64,000 nucleotides of DNA from Lunularia cruciata (lineage: Eukaryota; Streptophyta; Marchantiopsida; Lunulariales; Lunulariaceae): assembly GCA_948567375.1 (NCBI GenBank), contig OX419757.1, positions 68,703,836 through 68,767,835 of the forward strand, read 5' to 3'. Of this stretch, positions 37,405 to 50,429 are shown in pieces. Under the pieces are notes generated by a model. That model was not told the origin of the DNA. It was given only the letters and a program-made list of their open reading frames with translations, and ran no database searches. The first letter of the stretch is position 1, and each line of letters opens with the position of its first letter. The position numbers and the translations under genes were made by a program.

Positions 37405-38135
37405 CGTAATACCAATACCTAAATAGATGATCTAGAGATGAAATTTTGTTTGGTAACATCTGGAAGGATGCTATACATGATAGACTTGGTAGATAAGCTA
37501 GAGGTATCACCAAAAGAGTGTTTCTACTTATAGGCCATAAACCAAAATATGTTTGGAAACTTTAGAATCAATAGCTAGGCACATGATCTAGAGGTAAAAC
37601 TTGGGATGATAATGTCTAGAAGGATGCTACACATGATGGAGATCGTGCATCAGATAGAGGTTTCACCAAAAGAGCACTCCTATTAATAGTGTAGAAGCCA
37701 AAATAGGCCAGAAACTCAAAGGCAAATTTGGAGGCCTAAACAAATGAATTAGGTCTCAAAAATGTGTATAGTCTTTCCCAATGGAGGAAAATCTGGCCTT
37801 CCCTCCTCCTTGGTTTGTCTCACCAAGAGCTTTCCAATGGTACCTCACCCACATGATTATGAGATTCCTACAAGAAGATTTCCTTTGGTCAAAGCTTGTT
37901 TGACCAACTAGATGAGACCATGACCTACATGTCATCCATCCAAGCAAGGAATCTAGGGGTGGAGCTTGCTGACAGGTCACCTATCCATGTACTTCATCCT
38001 ATGGTGGAGCTTCCTTGGAGGAGATCTTCCTCGGCTATATAATAAAGAGAAGGTGCTCCTTTGGGGCATAAGAGGATTGAGTGTGAAATCTATGTTTTCT
38101 CTCTTGAAGAGTTCTCTTGTTCTTGGAGTATTACA
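37405..38135 (+). mobile_element. Solo LTR of the plus-strand Ty3/gypsy family
   Basis: The sequence follows the LTRs of the element at 45.6-52.5 kb from end to end. It starts (C)GTAATACCAA, contains GGCCTAAAC...GAATTAGG and AGAGCTTTCCAATGGTACCTC, has the TATATAATAAAGAGAAGGTG promoter block (38036) and ends GGAGTATTACA. It is clearly more diverged than those two LTRs are from each other. No internal region follows. The 5-bp flanks (ATAGG and AGCAA) do not match, so the copy is old or formed by recombination between elements. Confidence 0.85.
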
Positions 38136-39099
38136 AGCAAATACATTGGGGCTTATAACTTTGTGGTGACTTGTACAAATAGTGCATTCTTGAACTCATT
38201 GGAAGCATCTTCTCAAGGGCTTTCTATATAAACCAAAATTCATGGTATTTGGAGCTTTTTAATAGAAGTTTGAACCATATAAAGACAAAAAATGTTTGGC
38301 ATGTATAGCTTGGCACCCTCAACATGTCTGACAATAATAGTTTGACTTTTGGCATGTTGTATTGCTCTCAAGTGGTTGCATGTCCACTTGTGAGGGTTTT
38401 TTGGCAATTCTTATCTTGGGCTTGGAGTTCTTGGGGGGGGGGATTGAGAGGATGAAGGATTACGAAGAATTATTACAAGAAGAATGATTCCAAGAGAGAG
38501 AGGAGAGGAAATTTGGGGAGATAGCAAGGAAAGGAGGATTCAAGAGTTCTAGATTGATTGTTTGACAAATATGGAAATAGAAGGGTTTTGATGGTTCAAG
38601 ATTTCTCTTAGATGAGGAATGATAACAAATTAATATTTTAGGATTTCAAGGAAGAGGGTTTGAATAGCAAGAACTTCTAAATAAATTGTATGGGATGATT
38701 GAAGGGAGTAAGTTTTGATAGAAAGTCTTAATCAACATATTTAAGAAAGAAATGATTATCTCAATGAGTTTTATTTTATTCATAGGCATAGAGGAGGTTT
38801 TAAGGAGTAGATTCTATTTAGTCCTTTTGTTTGAGATTGACAAGTAGAATATTTCTTATTATTTTTTGATAATCAATTAGTTTTTAAGGATTGATAGGAA
38901 ATGAGAGAAGATGCATTATACTTCATACAATTGTTAAGAAACCTATAACTTTGAACTTTTGAGTAAATATCTTGAGTTATTATAACTTTCTTGAAGTAAA
39001 GGTAGTTTAATACATATGAAACATTATGTTTAGAATGAATGAAGGATTGAAAAGTTATCAAATGAAACTAGCAATTGTATCCAAATAGACTCAATCTAT
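38136..39099. other. AT-rich spacer
   Basis: A short G-run (eight or nine G near 38431) and AT-rich sequence are present. No gene or element is recognised. Confidence 0.5.
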
Positions 39100-40580
39100 A
39101 TTCAACAAGGATTTTGGTCTTTTGGTAGTTGGGAACTTAACTACACAAGAATGGTCCATGTGGAAAGGGCCACCTTAGCCTCTTGTTTGATTTCTATTGT
39201 GTCAGTAGATTTCCATGTATTTTATTATGTTCTACAAAATATTTGCAAGTGCAAAGCATCTTTGGTATGAATACAAATTTAACTAAACTACAAGATGAGT
39301 TTTAGTCATTCTTGAAAAAATTGCCATTGTTCATTTTGTATGATGTTGCTGTGGTCATTACTCATCTACAAGAAAATTTGGTACCTATTACAAACTACCC
39401 ATTCCTTTGCATATTTGAATGAGCTCTACAAGCTCCTTTTTGTAATTGGCAACTTGTATGCAAAGCCTATTTGTGTCTCCTTGAATTTGGAGTTTTTATG
39501 ACCTTGCAGCTTCAAGACAAGGCCATCAATTGGTCATTTGTATATTCCTTTCTCTTGAGAGCTTCAAGCTATATCCTGAGATCCTTGATATTTGTTCTCA
39601 ATGTTATCTCATTTGCAATTCATTCTAACTACCCAAGAGTTGCATCATTGTGCATTCTAAGGTCATGAGAAGCCCGGTGCACTTGTTCTTCAGGTTGTCT
39701 TGTTCTTGTTGGGGTTCTACTTTCAAATCCTCTTGTACATTTGTCTTAATTTCCTCCTCTTTGTCTTTTGATTGTTTCAGGTTCATTTTGAGCTCTTGAA
39801 TATGAAGGTTGGTAAGCTCCTTTAAGTTTTTGTATTAGGATGTTACCATAATTGCCTTAGAGTTGGCGGCTTCTAATTTTGTTTTGATGGTTGTTGCCTC
39901 TTCCTTATGTGCCCTCTTCTTTGTGTTGGGCCCATTTTTTTGCAACTTCTTAGTGTATTGCACCAACTTCCATTTTTAGGCATTGTAAGATGACTTTGTT
40001 GTAATAACAACACCAATTCTTCCTTTTGGAATTACTCGAGCAACCAATCCTTTTCTTGTGAGGATTCCATCTCCTTTGCAAGGCACTTTTTGGCTTTGTT
40101 CAATTTGGTACAAACCATGGCTTTGTCTTCCATAGTTAAACTTGCCTTGTTATGGAAATGGCTTACAAGTACCATTGGCTTGCTGATTGTGGAATTTAGC
40201 TCTTTGTAGAAGGGTACGATATTCTCTAACATCTCCATCATTGGGATTATAGTATGAAAAGAATATACTTACATCAACCACAAAACTGAACTGTTTTTGT
40301 ACTTTAGATAACAATGAATATCCTCCATCATATTTTTTGTCCTAGTCCGGTCCTCTCATATGGGACATTGAGCTATTGGTGCATCACTAGGATCAATATA
40401 CATCTTGGGGTGAGCTGATGTTGTCTTGTTAGCTGCTTCTGTCCACTTGTCTTCTTCATATAGACACCTTCTTGTAGACTCTTCTTCTTTAGTTTTTGTG
40501 CCTCTATTATTAGTTGGTTGACCAAAGAGTATTTTCTATAAAATTGAGGTTTGGCCAAGTAACTTCACTTTCAACTAAAA
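39100..40580 (-). repeat. Diverged dispersed repeat, copy 2
   Basis: This is the partner of the 30.7-32.2 kb repeat in the same orientation. It keeps the same order of landmarks, including GGCC(A)CCTTA near 39.17 kb, the GAGCTC...AAGCTCCTTTTT block near 39.42 kb and the MMEMLENIVPFYKELN frame at 40032-40241. Stops break the frame repeatedly. Function is unknown. Confidence 0.6.
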
Positions 40581-43500
40581 ATTTCCTATAGAGAGCAAAC
40601 AACAAAGAGCAAAGAGAAAATTATGAAGAGAAAATTTTGGAGTTAGGCATAATAGCCTTTGCAAGTGTTAGATGGAAAGTGCAAGAAGAGCAATGAGAAG
40701 GATCCCAATTGTGATCTGTTTTTATCCAATGGTAGACAAGTGAGACATACATGTAAGATGTGAACTAATAGAGTGGCTACATTTAACATCTTTATTGTGG
40801 AAATAGGACCTCAACTCTCCCAAAATCATCCAAGAGATAAAGAGCAAGCAACCTAAGGAGTTAGGAAATCTTTAGTGCAATCCAAATGTGTGGATTGAAG
40901 AACAATGGAAGATGATACTCATGGTAGATGCAAGAAATTTTGAAAGGGCTTACCTTTGAAACCAAGTTTGGGGAGGAGATGAATCAAAAGGTTGTAGACT
41001 TTCTCAACAAAGGAATGTCCATAAGCAACTATTAGACGTGCAAAATTACAAGGACCTTGTATCAAGTGCAATTTTATCATCTCTAATAACACTTGTTTGG
41101 CTCAAAGAACAATGTATCTAATTGTAAACCAAGTGACATTCTTTGAGTATGTCTATCAAGGATTGCTCATCAATTGGGAAGAAATATTCAATTTGTAGAC
41201 TTGTACAAATTACAAGGAGCTCAAAGACAATAAAGGATCACCCAACTTAGCATTATATTCCATTCAATTCTTCATGGAGCTCAATTTATGCAACAAGAAG
41301 GAGTGGACTTGGTTCTCGGGCCACTTTATATCTACTTTATATTTTTTGTCCAATCAAAGGTGAAGAGTCTCACAAAGTCTATTTTAGAGGCATCTGAAAA
41401 ATTTGCTAAAAAAATTGAGTATGTGGAGGTGAATATGGACAAGTTTCCCACAAAATAATACACTAATATCTAGGAAGCACCAAAGCAATCCACAAGTGGT
41501 GGATTTGTCATCTAAAGAGAATAAAGCCAAAGAAGAGCTCACTTTGTAGGATATTAATACTAAATTAGGAGTTTTTGGATGCAAAGTCTGCTCCTCCAAT
41601 AATTGAAGAACAAGCCAAAGAGAGTCACCAAGCCAAAGAACAAGAAGATCTCTGGAGCAAAGAACTTATATTACTTAGTCACCTAGGCTCACCTTTGGAG
41701 TTGGAGATGCATCAAGCAAATAGAGGAGAATCCAAGGAAGAATATATAGATATCTAGGACAAATCCATCATTGGAGGACCACAAAGACAAAGAGGTGGTC
41801 ATCAAAGAAAGACTTATGTATGATTTTGATAGTGCAGCTTCTATGATGAACTCTATGAACCTTGTGCTAAAGTTTTTGTAGATGATTCTACCATAGGACA
41901 AGCAAGCTTGGTGTGAAGGAATAGACTACACCTAAGGTGCATACAAATGAGTATGCACTAAAGGCAAAAAATGATCACTAGGAAGAAGAAGCAGAGAGAT
42001 AATAGAACCTATACAAGGAGTGTATGAGAGCTGACAACTTATTGCAAGAAAAGGAAGAGTTAAAGAGATATTACACTTCATTGGAAGGTGAAAAGAAAGC
42101 TCAAGGACATGAAGTACAAAGACTAAAAGAAGCAATGAGTGCTCTTTGGATAGCAAGTAGCAAAAGGTACAAGTGGCTAGAAGGTAAGTTGCTTTTTTGC
42201 TTTCTTTCCTTCTAACAACTTGCATTTGTTGCATTTGTTGCTTTTTTGGCAAGGTACAAGTGGCTAGATCGGCTTGTGATCCTTGCAAAAGAAGCAACAA
42301 AAGGAAGGATGACAAAGACCAAGCCGCATGAAGTGAAATTGTAGGTCAAGGGCTTCAACAAGAAGATATTTGAAGACCCAAGGATGAACCAATTAGTTTT
42401 GAACCTTAGAGAATATGTGGACAGGAAATTTAGTGAATCATATGATACCTTAGGACTAAAAATACAAAACAAAGAGAGAATTAAACTTTTTCTTCCAAAA
42501 CTAGAGGCAAAGCTAGTTCTATGTAGTAGGATTTTTTGATGAATTATTTGAAGTTAGGATTCTTCTTAATAAAAAATTATTGAGTAGTAATCCAAAGAAG
42601 AAAGGCAGTAGGAACATCTTTGGAGAAAATTTTTGTCCTTCAAATGCAATTGTTCAACAATTGTAAATAAACAAGACAAGGTCTTACAAGACAAAAAGAT
42701 AAGAAGATCTTGATTGTAAATATTGACACTTGTAGGTTTTGTAGAGGTCTTTGCATGTATGAGGATCTTAGTCATTAGCCTTCTTATGAGCTGAATGGCC
42801 TTTTTCTTTTTAAGGATGCAATTCAATGTTATTTTAATTCAATTGATCAAGGACTAAAGTAAAAGTGCCAAAATCTCTTCATCACTTTGCTCAATTACAA
42901 GTATTTGGGTCTTTTCTTTGCCTTGAAAATGTTGAGGAATCTTTGTGGTGAGAGTGCCAAGAGCCTTATGTATTTGATGTAGTTTTCTTGAAGCAATGCC
43001 TTAACTTTATTTGTGTAACCTACAATATTAATAATACTTGCCAAACACAAAGACAACAAATAAGCACCAATGCAAAGACCCTTTCGGTGAAGAGTTGCCT
43101 TATGGGAAGGGTAGAAAATGCTCTCTTGAGTTATAATCTTGTAGTGAAATAGTCTTCTTTCATAGGTTTAGATTATCACTTTCATAAGTTTAATCAGAAT
43201 AGATTCTTTGTGAATGTGATCCTTTCTTTGTAATCTTTCATAGTGGGCCTTCTTGGTGATACTACCCTATCTTTAGAGTGGTTAATGTGCAAGAGGCTTA
43301 ACATGTCATAGTAAAAAATTTTACTATTGATAATTTTCTTCAAGTATAGTCATACCCAAATTGTATCTTGGTAGGAATAATCTAGTTCTTCCAAATATAT
43401 GACATTTTAGTCAACCCCATGCTTCCTCATTTTCTCATATTGTTGATAGAAATATGAATTCAAGTTTCAAGATATCCATCTCCTATTTTTAATCCCGTCC

Positions 43501-45389
43501 TCATTGCCACATTGTTATCAAGACAAATGGCAAATCCCATGTCCTACACCTGTCAAATATATTAGAAATTCAAGGAACAAGGCCAAGGCAAATATCCCAA
43601 TACCTTCATGAAAGAATTCAGGATGATCACTACAACAAAGGAGGTAGATGTTGACAAACTCTTAATTTTTCCAAGTTTGATGAGGAATAAAGCTACGAAA
43701 TAATGTAAAAATAATAGTGAAAATCAAGCTAATGTTGTGCATTGGTTGGAATTTTAAAAATGATTCTTTGAGAGCTTCTAGGAATTGGATTATGAGGTGA
43801 ATGTATCTACCACAATAAAGAACTTGGAGTGCAAGAGGAATGAGAGATTGCATGAATACAAAAACTGTTCCAAAACCTTGTGAGTAGGGTGTTAAGAAGA
43901 AGTACTATTGTGAATTATTCCAATAAGCATGCAATAGCATGGTTCTAAAGAGGTCTCCTTAAATACTTTAGATTTCACCAAAGAATGAGACTATGAGATG
44001 TTAAAGAAGGTGTAAATTTTATCAAATTTTATGGATGAGCTTGACATAATCCCTCAAGAAGTAGGTACTACGGAAGAAGTTTAAGGAAAACAAAGAAGAA
44101 GATGACCCAAAGATAAAGATCTTTGGATTTTATCTCACATATCTTTGTCATTGGAGTTGTCTTTGTCCAAAGATGTGAGGAAGTGGCAAAAAGAGAAATA
44201 AAGCAATCAAAGAAAGAAGAAAACCACCTTCAAATACCACACACCACAAAGACCTCTATGCATCTTGGTAGAGAGTTTGAAGAACTGATCAAGTAATTTG
44301 TAGACTTTAAAGTGTGAGTAGTTGGAGCAAAAGAAAGACAAAAACCACCTTTGTGTACTCAACCAAACATCTAGTGGACCACTTTTTGTAAGTTGGGATG
44401 CACTTATACTAAGTCTTTAACTACTGAGCCCTCTTACTTGGTATAGTAGGTGGAATGTGCATCTTTGTGAGAGGAACATGACTACTATGTGGAGGAAGAG
44501 AAACCAATCTTTGTAGTCTAGGAGATACTTGATTCTACTCTTATTTTCCTATTTCATATTCCAAGGTATATGCCAAACAAGTATGCTAGTAAAAAAAATG
44601 AATGAATCTCAATAAAGGATCAAGCTACCTAGGAAAAATAAAAACCTTGGAGTTTGATACAATTATAGAGCTCCATAGTTTTGGTCTCCTAATTGCATGT
44701 AGCATGGGAAGTAGATTCAATAAACACCTATTTGTTCAAATTTTAAGGCTCCATGCCATGTTGCATCACATTGTTCCCAACCACCTACGCCAAAGCCTCC
44801 ATATACCACCTACCACAAAGATAAATATTAATGTTCCTTGTGCTACCTAGGAGGACCTAGATGAAGATGAAAAATTTCCCTTTTGGATGAAAGAAGGATA
44901 GACGTTGAGGTTAACCAAGTGCCAAATTTAGAAAGAAACCTATGAAGGACATTTTTTCTTCAAAGTCATCTCCTTCTTTGGACAAAAATAGTAAACAAAG
45001 CCAATGTTAGGAAGTCTTTGCTAAGAAGGAAAGGAAGTTGTTGAAAAAGGCTAAGTGAAAGAAAAAACAAGTGAAGCCAAAGTGCAAAGTACTTCCAAGT
45101 GTAAATAAACATGAGCAAGTTGAGCATCCCAAAGATACTCTTCTTGTATTTCTTGCAATACTTAAGGAGAGGTTCAAGTTATAGGAAGAGATTAAGAAAG
45201 CAAAAAAAGTCCTTCAATGGTAAGAGAAACTTCAAAGCATGTAATTTTCATCACCATACTAAGGCAAGGATCAAAAACTATTTTTAAGATGGTACCCCAA
45301 GAGGATCCTACTCAAAAGAATCCTAATTTGAATGATCTACAAAAAAGAGTCATCTTCCAAAGAACAAGACTAAGACAACAAAGAAATGG
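40581..45389. other. AT-rich repeat-derived DNA without recognised genes
   Basis: Short frames rich in Glu, Lys and Gln (for example 41575-41757 and 42024-42215, both plus strand) suggest decayed coiled-coil coding sequence, but no family is recognised. A short direct repeat, AGGTACAAGTGGCTAGA, occurs near 42.17 and 42.25 kb. Nothing else is supported. Confidence 0.45.
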
Positions 45390-45497
45390 TGTCGTGCGTA
45401 TATACATCATTACACAACATACATCGCTGTCAACATCATACACTATAGAAATACAACTCACATATAAGTTATACATAGACTCTAAAGTGCCACAATA
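45390..45497 (-). repeat. LTR block A, second copy (A')
   Basis: About 108 bp, from TCGTGCGTATATA to AAAGTGCCACAAT, closely match 52819-52930. In the minus orientation A' follows directly after the end of LTR block B (CTGATTA), so it looks like the start of a further LTR joined head to tail. The right-hand LTR (62335-62780) lacks this block. Confidence 0.8.
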
Positions 45498-45613
45498 ATC
45501 AGATTGTTTACCACTCTCAACTCAACTCAACACAGATCAGTACTTGATCTGTCATTCTATAAACTGCCAACAACTGGGCACTGATTATAGTCAAGCCACA
45601 TCCACTCTAGCAT
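45498..45613 (-). repeat. Older element LTR block B, part interrupted by the younger element
   Basis: The sequence from AATCAGATTGTTTACCACTC onwards aligns to the right-hand copy starting near 62336. The match continues across the younger insertion at 52483. The last five bases (AGCAT) are the target-site duplication. Confidence 0.85.
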
Positions 45614-46326
45614 TGTAATACCAAGAGCTAGCCATATGATCTAGATGTGAAATTTGGTTTGGTAACATCTGGAATGATGTTATACATGATGGTCAAAATA
45701 GATCAGATCAGATAGAAGTATCACCAAAAGGGTACTTCTACTAATAGGGCAAAAACCAAAATAGATTTGAAAACCTTAGAACCAATAGCTAGACATATGA
45801 TTTGAAGGTGAGAATTGGGTTGGTAACATCTAGAAGGATGTTACACAGGATGGACTGAATATATCAGAAAGAGGTATCACCAAAAGGGGACTTCTAATAA
45901 TAGATTTGGAACCAAAATATGCTTGAAATCTTTGAATGCAATTTCAGAGGCCTAAACGGATGAATTAGGCCTCAAAAATGTGCATATTCCCCCCCACAAG
46001 AGGATAGGCTAGCCTTCCCTCATCGCAACTTTATTGCATCGAGAGCTTTCCAATGGTACCTCACCCACGTGATTTTGAGATTCTTACAAGAAGATTCCCT
46101 AAAAGATTCCCTCCGGTCAAAGCTTGTTTGACCAACCAGATGGGACCAGGACTGACATGTCACCCATCCAAGTAAGTAATCCTATGGTGGAGCTTCATTG
46201 GAGGAGTTCCGCTTTGCCTATATAATAAAGAGAAGGTGCTCCTTTGGGGCATCAAAGTTTGAGTGTGAAAGTGAGTGTTTCTCATAGTGTGTTTCTCTTT
46301 AGGTCTCATATCCTCGGAGTATTACA
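45614..46326 (+). repeat. 5' LTR of the chromovirus
   Basis: Terminal TGTAATAC and GTATTACA are inverted repeats. A TATA-like element TATATAATAAA lies at 46219-46229, followed by the conserved GAGAAGGTGCTCCTTTGG block expected near the transcript start. The TATA sequence is conserved in the 3' LTR (52373) and in the solo LTR (38036). Confidence 0.93.
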
Positions 46327-46327
46327 A

Positions 46328-46338
46328 TGGTATCAGAG
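46328..46338 (+). promoter_or_regulatory. Primer binding site, initiator tRNA-Met type
   Basis: TGGTATCAGAG begins two bases after the LTR end. This is the standard complement of the 3' end of plant initiator tRNA-Met, used to prime minus-strand DNA synthesis in many plant Ty3/gypsy and Ty1/copia elements. Confidence 0.9.
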
Positions 46339-46909
46339 TAGGTGTTGTCCAAGAGAGCGGATCACCCCTCTTGGAAGAACATGGGCTATTGAGATTGAGT
46401 AATTTTGAGGAGAGATATTCTGGTGCAATTGGTAGATTAGGAGAATAGAATGGATGCTCCAGGAGGACAATATCCAGTGCCTCTCTTTCCATTCTTGAAT
46501 CCATTCAACATCAAGATTATGTACATTCAGCATGAGCAAGTGAGAGTGTATTTGGTTTTTCACTTTGGAGTAGAGTTCATGGATACAGTAATGAATTTGC
46601 TAAACCTTGTGATTTTGCTTGTAGTGATTTAAGATAGAGAGTGAGATTTGACAATTTACATTTTGTTGTGATGGATTTGAATGTCTCAAATCCTTTCCCT
46701 TTTAAAACTCAAGTAGAAATTTGTTATGTAGTGAGACCAATAGTGATGTTTAGGGATTTCATGGTCAGGAATTTTGGTGAGGAATATTACCAACAAGTGG
46801 TAGCTTCTGAGGTCCCAATGGTAGTTCCAATAGTTTGTGTGCCCTCTAGAGTGATCATATTAACTCTCTATTGAAGTTTAGGGTATAACAATAGACTGTT
46901 ACATGAACC

Positions 46910-47908
46910 ATGGATCCGTAGTTGCAGGAGTTGGTGCAAGGAATGCAAGAGATGTTGAATGAATTTTGAGAGATTAAGATGACCATGGAGGCATTACAAA
47001 GTTAAGTGCAGACCCTCAAGAATGATCAAGCAATGCAAGAAGAAGAGCCGTCTCAAAATCCAATACCTGTGACTAAAGTACTTGGAGAGGCACCCGTGCC
47101 TACAAACCCTATCAATGATGAAGCCACATTACTACTTTGGATGAAGAAGACCTACAACATTGAGCCTTACAAGGGGCAGCGTATGATGGGAGTAGTGGAG
47201 AACTGGATCTCTAGAATGAATCGAGATTTTTGGTTGTTCTCAATAGAGATCACCAAGCATGCTACAAGCGTGTTCGCATGTGGGTACTTGACCGATAAAG
47301 CCTTCACATGGCACGAGGCTTGGGAAAAATCCATGTTGGCCGAAAGAAGAGAGGTCACATGGACAGTAATGCAAGAAGGATTGCTGAAGAATTTCCAATC
47401 GGTGGATTTTGTGCAGATGGCCCGGATCCGACTATTGAGATTGAAACAAAAGAACAACATACAAGAGTTTATGGAGGCATTTCTGGATCTAAAAGTTGCA
47501 ATAACCGACATGAGTCCAGCAGAGGCTCTTGACAATTTCAAATGAGGGTTGAAGGAGTGGATTCACCAAGAAGTCATGGTACAAAATCCTCACACGATAT
47601 TTGAAGCCATTGCTTGTGTGCAAAGAATAGTAGGAGCATTAGGTGGAGGTGAAAGAGTAGTTCCACCTCAATATTATCAAGCAGAAATGCCACTCATGGG
47701 TGGACCAATACCAATAGAACAGGGCAACCTTTGGTTTTCAGACCGAGGAGCACAACCACTTCAAGGAGAACGCGGACGGGTAGAAGAACGGAGAGATGGA
47801 GTCCCACGAGGAGAAGGAACTCGAGGAGAACAATGCCGTTGTTACAATTGTGGTCATATTAGGCATATATCTACCAACTATCGTGCTCAACTTCCCAAAG
47901 GCCCTTGA
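46910..47908 (+). pseudogene. Chromovirus gag with CCHC knuckle
   Basis: The frame begins with an ATG at 46910 but meets stops almost at once. The main open parts are 47006-47545 and 47549-47908, interrupted by a single TGA. Capsid-like content is seen (FAWHE-type motif as AFTWHEAWEK, and NIQEFMEAFLDLK). It ends with a knuckle reading CYNCGHIRHISTNY, in which the fourth metal ligand (Cys) is replaced by Tyr. Gag packages element RNA in cytoplasmic particles. Confidence 0.8.
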
Positions 47909-48096
47909 CCTTCATACAGGCAATCTTTGAACAACATGGAGAGACGCATTGAAGAAGAGGAGGTGGAAATCACTTTAGAAAACAAAGATTGTCAGTAAAT
48001 GTACCTTGCGGCCTTACTAGCTCAATAAGGAAGTAGAAAAGCGAAGGAAGGAAGAAGAAGAGTGCACAAAGGTACCAAAAGGCAACCTCATAATTG

Positions 48097-48420
48097 ATTG
48101 TAGTGAATGGAGTCCTAGAAGGCAATCAAGTGAGAGTGTTAATAGATCCAAGAGCCACAGAGAATTTCTTGTCTCGCTCTATTGCAATAAGATTGGGAAT
48201 GGATCTAGAGAGAGATGAGAGTGAATACCTAACAGACAAACAGAGAGGATTGAATCATTACCCAGGCGGATAACACTCTCTATAGGAAAATATCAAGAAG
48301 CAATTGAGTGGCAAGTGATACAATTAGCTCATTATGATGCAATCTTAGGTATGCCATGGATGGAGCATTACAACCCTATGGTAGATTGGGGGAAGAAAGT
48401 AGTGAAAACCCACCAATGGT
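48097..48420 (+). pseudogene. Chromovirus protease remnant
   Basis: VRVLIDPRATENF at about 48133-48171 aligns to the retropepsin active-site region, where D[ST]GAT is expected. Ser/Thr-Gly is replaced by Pro-Arg. Downstream frames are broken by stops, but CHGWSI-like sequence corresponds to the usual LGMPWL region. Confidence 0.6.
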
Positions 48421-48568
48421 TGATCATTGGGGTTAAAGAAAATCACATAGGCAAGAATTGCCTCTCTATGTCATAGGGACAACAACTATCTGTAAGATTG
48501 AGAGGTGTTTCATGGGTCTACTAAGAGAAGTCTAGAGCGCACAACTCAAGGGACAAATTCCTAAGAAA

Positions 48569-49800
48569 TTGAAGGATGTTGTAAATGAGTTTCAAGATGT
48601 CTTTCTTGATGATCTACCCTCAGGATTACCACCAAAAAGGAGAGTAGATCATAAAATTGAGACACTCTTGGGGAAGACAACTCCTTGTAAGGCCCCATAT
48701 TGCCTATCACCTCATGAGTTGGAGGAGTGCAAGAATCAAATTGAGGATATGCTGCACAACTCGGGCCAGGAATAAATATCGGGGCCGTGTTTGAAAGGCC
48801 GCGTTGGAGCTTTCAAATGGGTGGGAGAAAGGGCTTAAGAAGCTTGGAGAGAAGTTACTGGTGTGCGCCCTCAAAAAGGCCTTGAAGGAGGCCAGCAAGA
48901 CGGGGAACCTTACACTTATGAAACCCGACCAAGAGGTGCGGAAAATGCTAGAACAAATTTGTCGAGAAGTTGTGAGTGAGGTACAAAGGCCAACGGGGAT
49001 TGGTTGGGACGCCACATAATTTTTCTAATTTTTTTTTACAGTTACACAAAAAGTATTTTTACTATGGCTCTCACACATTATTTTTGGCTCTAATATTTTC
49101 CAATACATGTTGTTTCATCCAACCCAGTGTATCACCATATGGGGTTCCAATCTTGTTTGTGAAGAAGAAAGATGGTACAATGCGCGTGTGCATTGACTAT
49201 CGGGGTCTCAATCAGCAAACAATGAAGAACAAATACCCCTTACCTTGCATATATGATCTATTAGATCAACTCAATGGAGCAAGATACCTCACCAAACTAG
49301 ATTTGCTGAGTGGTTACAATCAAATCTAAATTGTAGAGGAGGATGTGTACAAGACTACCATTCAAACCAAGTATGGCCACTTCAAGTATCTCGTGATGCG
49401 TTTTAGTCTCATCAACGCACCTGCCACTTTCATGAGTCTAATGAATGACATTTTTTGTCCATATTTGGATAAGTCTATCATTGTCTTCCTGGGTGACATC
49501 TTAGTATACAATAGCACGATGACGGAACACAAACACCATCTACAAGAAGTCCTCCAGATTCTAAGACAGAATTGATTGTATGCCAAAATCTCAAAGTGTG
49601 ATTTTGGCAAGTCTGAAGTAGACTACTTGGGGCATAGAGTAAGTACAAAGGGTATTCAAGTATTGACAAATAAAATAGAGGTCATTAAAAAATGGAGTGC
49701 CCTAGAAGATTAGACTCAACTCAAGAGCTTCTTGGGTTTGACTAGATTCTATTGTCGATTTGTCAAGGACTTCTCCAAGGTTGCATAGCCTTTAACAACA
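48569..49800 (+). pseudogene. Chromovirus reverse transcriptase, interrupted
   Basis: Conserved RT blocks are seen: EFQDVFLDDLPSGLPPKR, then after an insertion [70 protein letters not shown] and LGLTRFYCRFVKDFSKV. The catalytic box, usually YVDD or FLDD, reads FLGD, so the first catalytic Asp of the pair is lost. Several stops occur (for example near 49328 and 49573). The polymerase converts element RNA to DNA. Confidence 0.88.
48767..49117. mobile_element. Unidentified insertion of about 350 bp within chromovirus RT
   Basis: RT homology stops after QIEDMLHN and resumes at [10 protein letters not shown]. The intervening DNA is unlike its surroundings: GC-richer at its left end (GGGGCCGTGTTTGAAAGGCC) and AT-rich at its right, with a 71-codon plus frame (48804-49019). 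The start resembles terminal motifs of some DNA transposons, but no inverted partner or target duplication is visible. Confidence 0.55.
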
Positions 49801-50280
49801 ATGCTTGGCAAGGGGAAGAAGTGGACATGGGGAACTGCACAAGAGTTGGCCTTTCAAGAAGTGAAAGCCGCCTTGCTACATGCACCAATCTTGAAGTGGT
49901 ATGACCCAAAATGTCCAATCAAGTTGGCTATAGATGCATCAAGCGTAGCAATCGGAGCAGGCCTACAACAAGAGTGGCATGACGGATGGCATCCCATTGC
50001 ATATTTCTCTCAAAAGTTATTACTGGCAGAGTGCAAATACCACACCATAGAACGAGAAGAGTTGGCCATCGTCTGGCAACCAAGCATTGGAAGCACTATC
50101 TGGGCGAGAAGGCATTTGTGGTAGAGACAGACCACAAACCTCTAGTCTACCTCAAGACGCAGAAGGATCTATCTCATTGCCAAATTCAATGAGCAGAGTG
50201 GCAACAACACTTCAACATGACAATCACCTATGTTGAAGGTAAGAAGCAACTTGAAGATGCATTCACCCGCATGCCAATGG
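49801..50280 (+). pseudogene. Chromovirus RNase H
   Basis: The frame contains IKLAIDASSVAIGAGLQQ (catalytic Asp region), PIAYFSQKLLLAECKYHTIEREELAIV and, one frame over, FVVETDHKPLVYL and MTITYVEGKKQLEDAFTR. These match Ty3/gypsy RNase H with at least one frameshift near 50090. The enzyme removes RNA from RNA-DNA hybrids. Confidence 0.85.
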
Positions 50281-50429
50281 CAAACAACTTGGTGGTAGAG
50301 GTTCAAATTAACCCTAAATTCAGGCTAGAGATTCTAGCGGCTACAAAAACTGATCCACAGATTGTAGAAGGGCAATCATCCAAAGGCGTCACAAGCACCC
50401 AAAGACTCACCTTTTGTGATGGCAGATTA

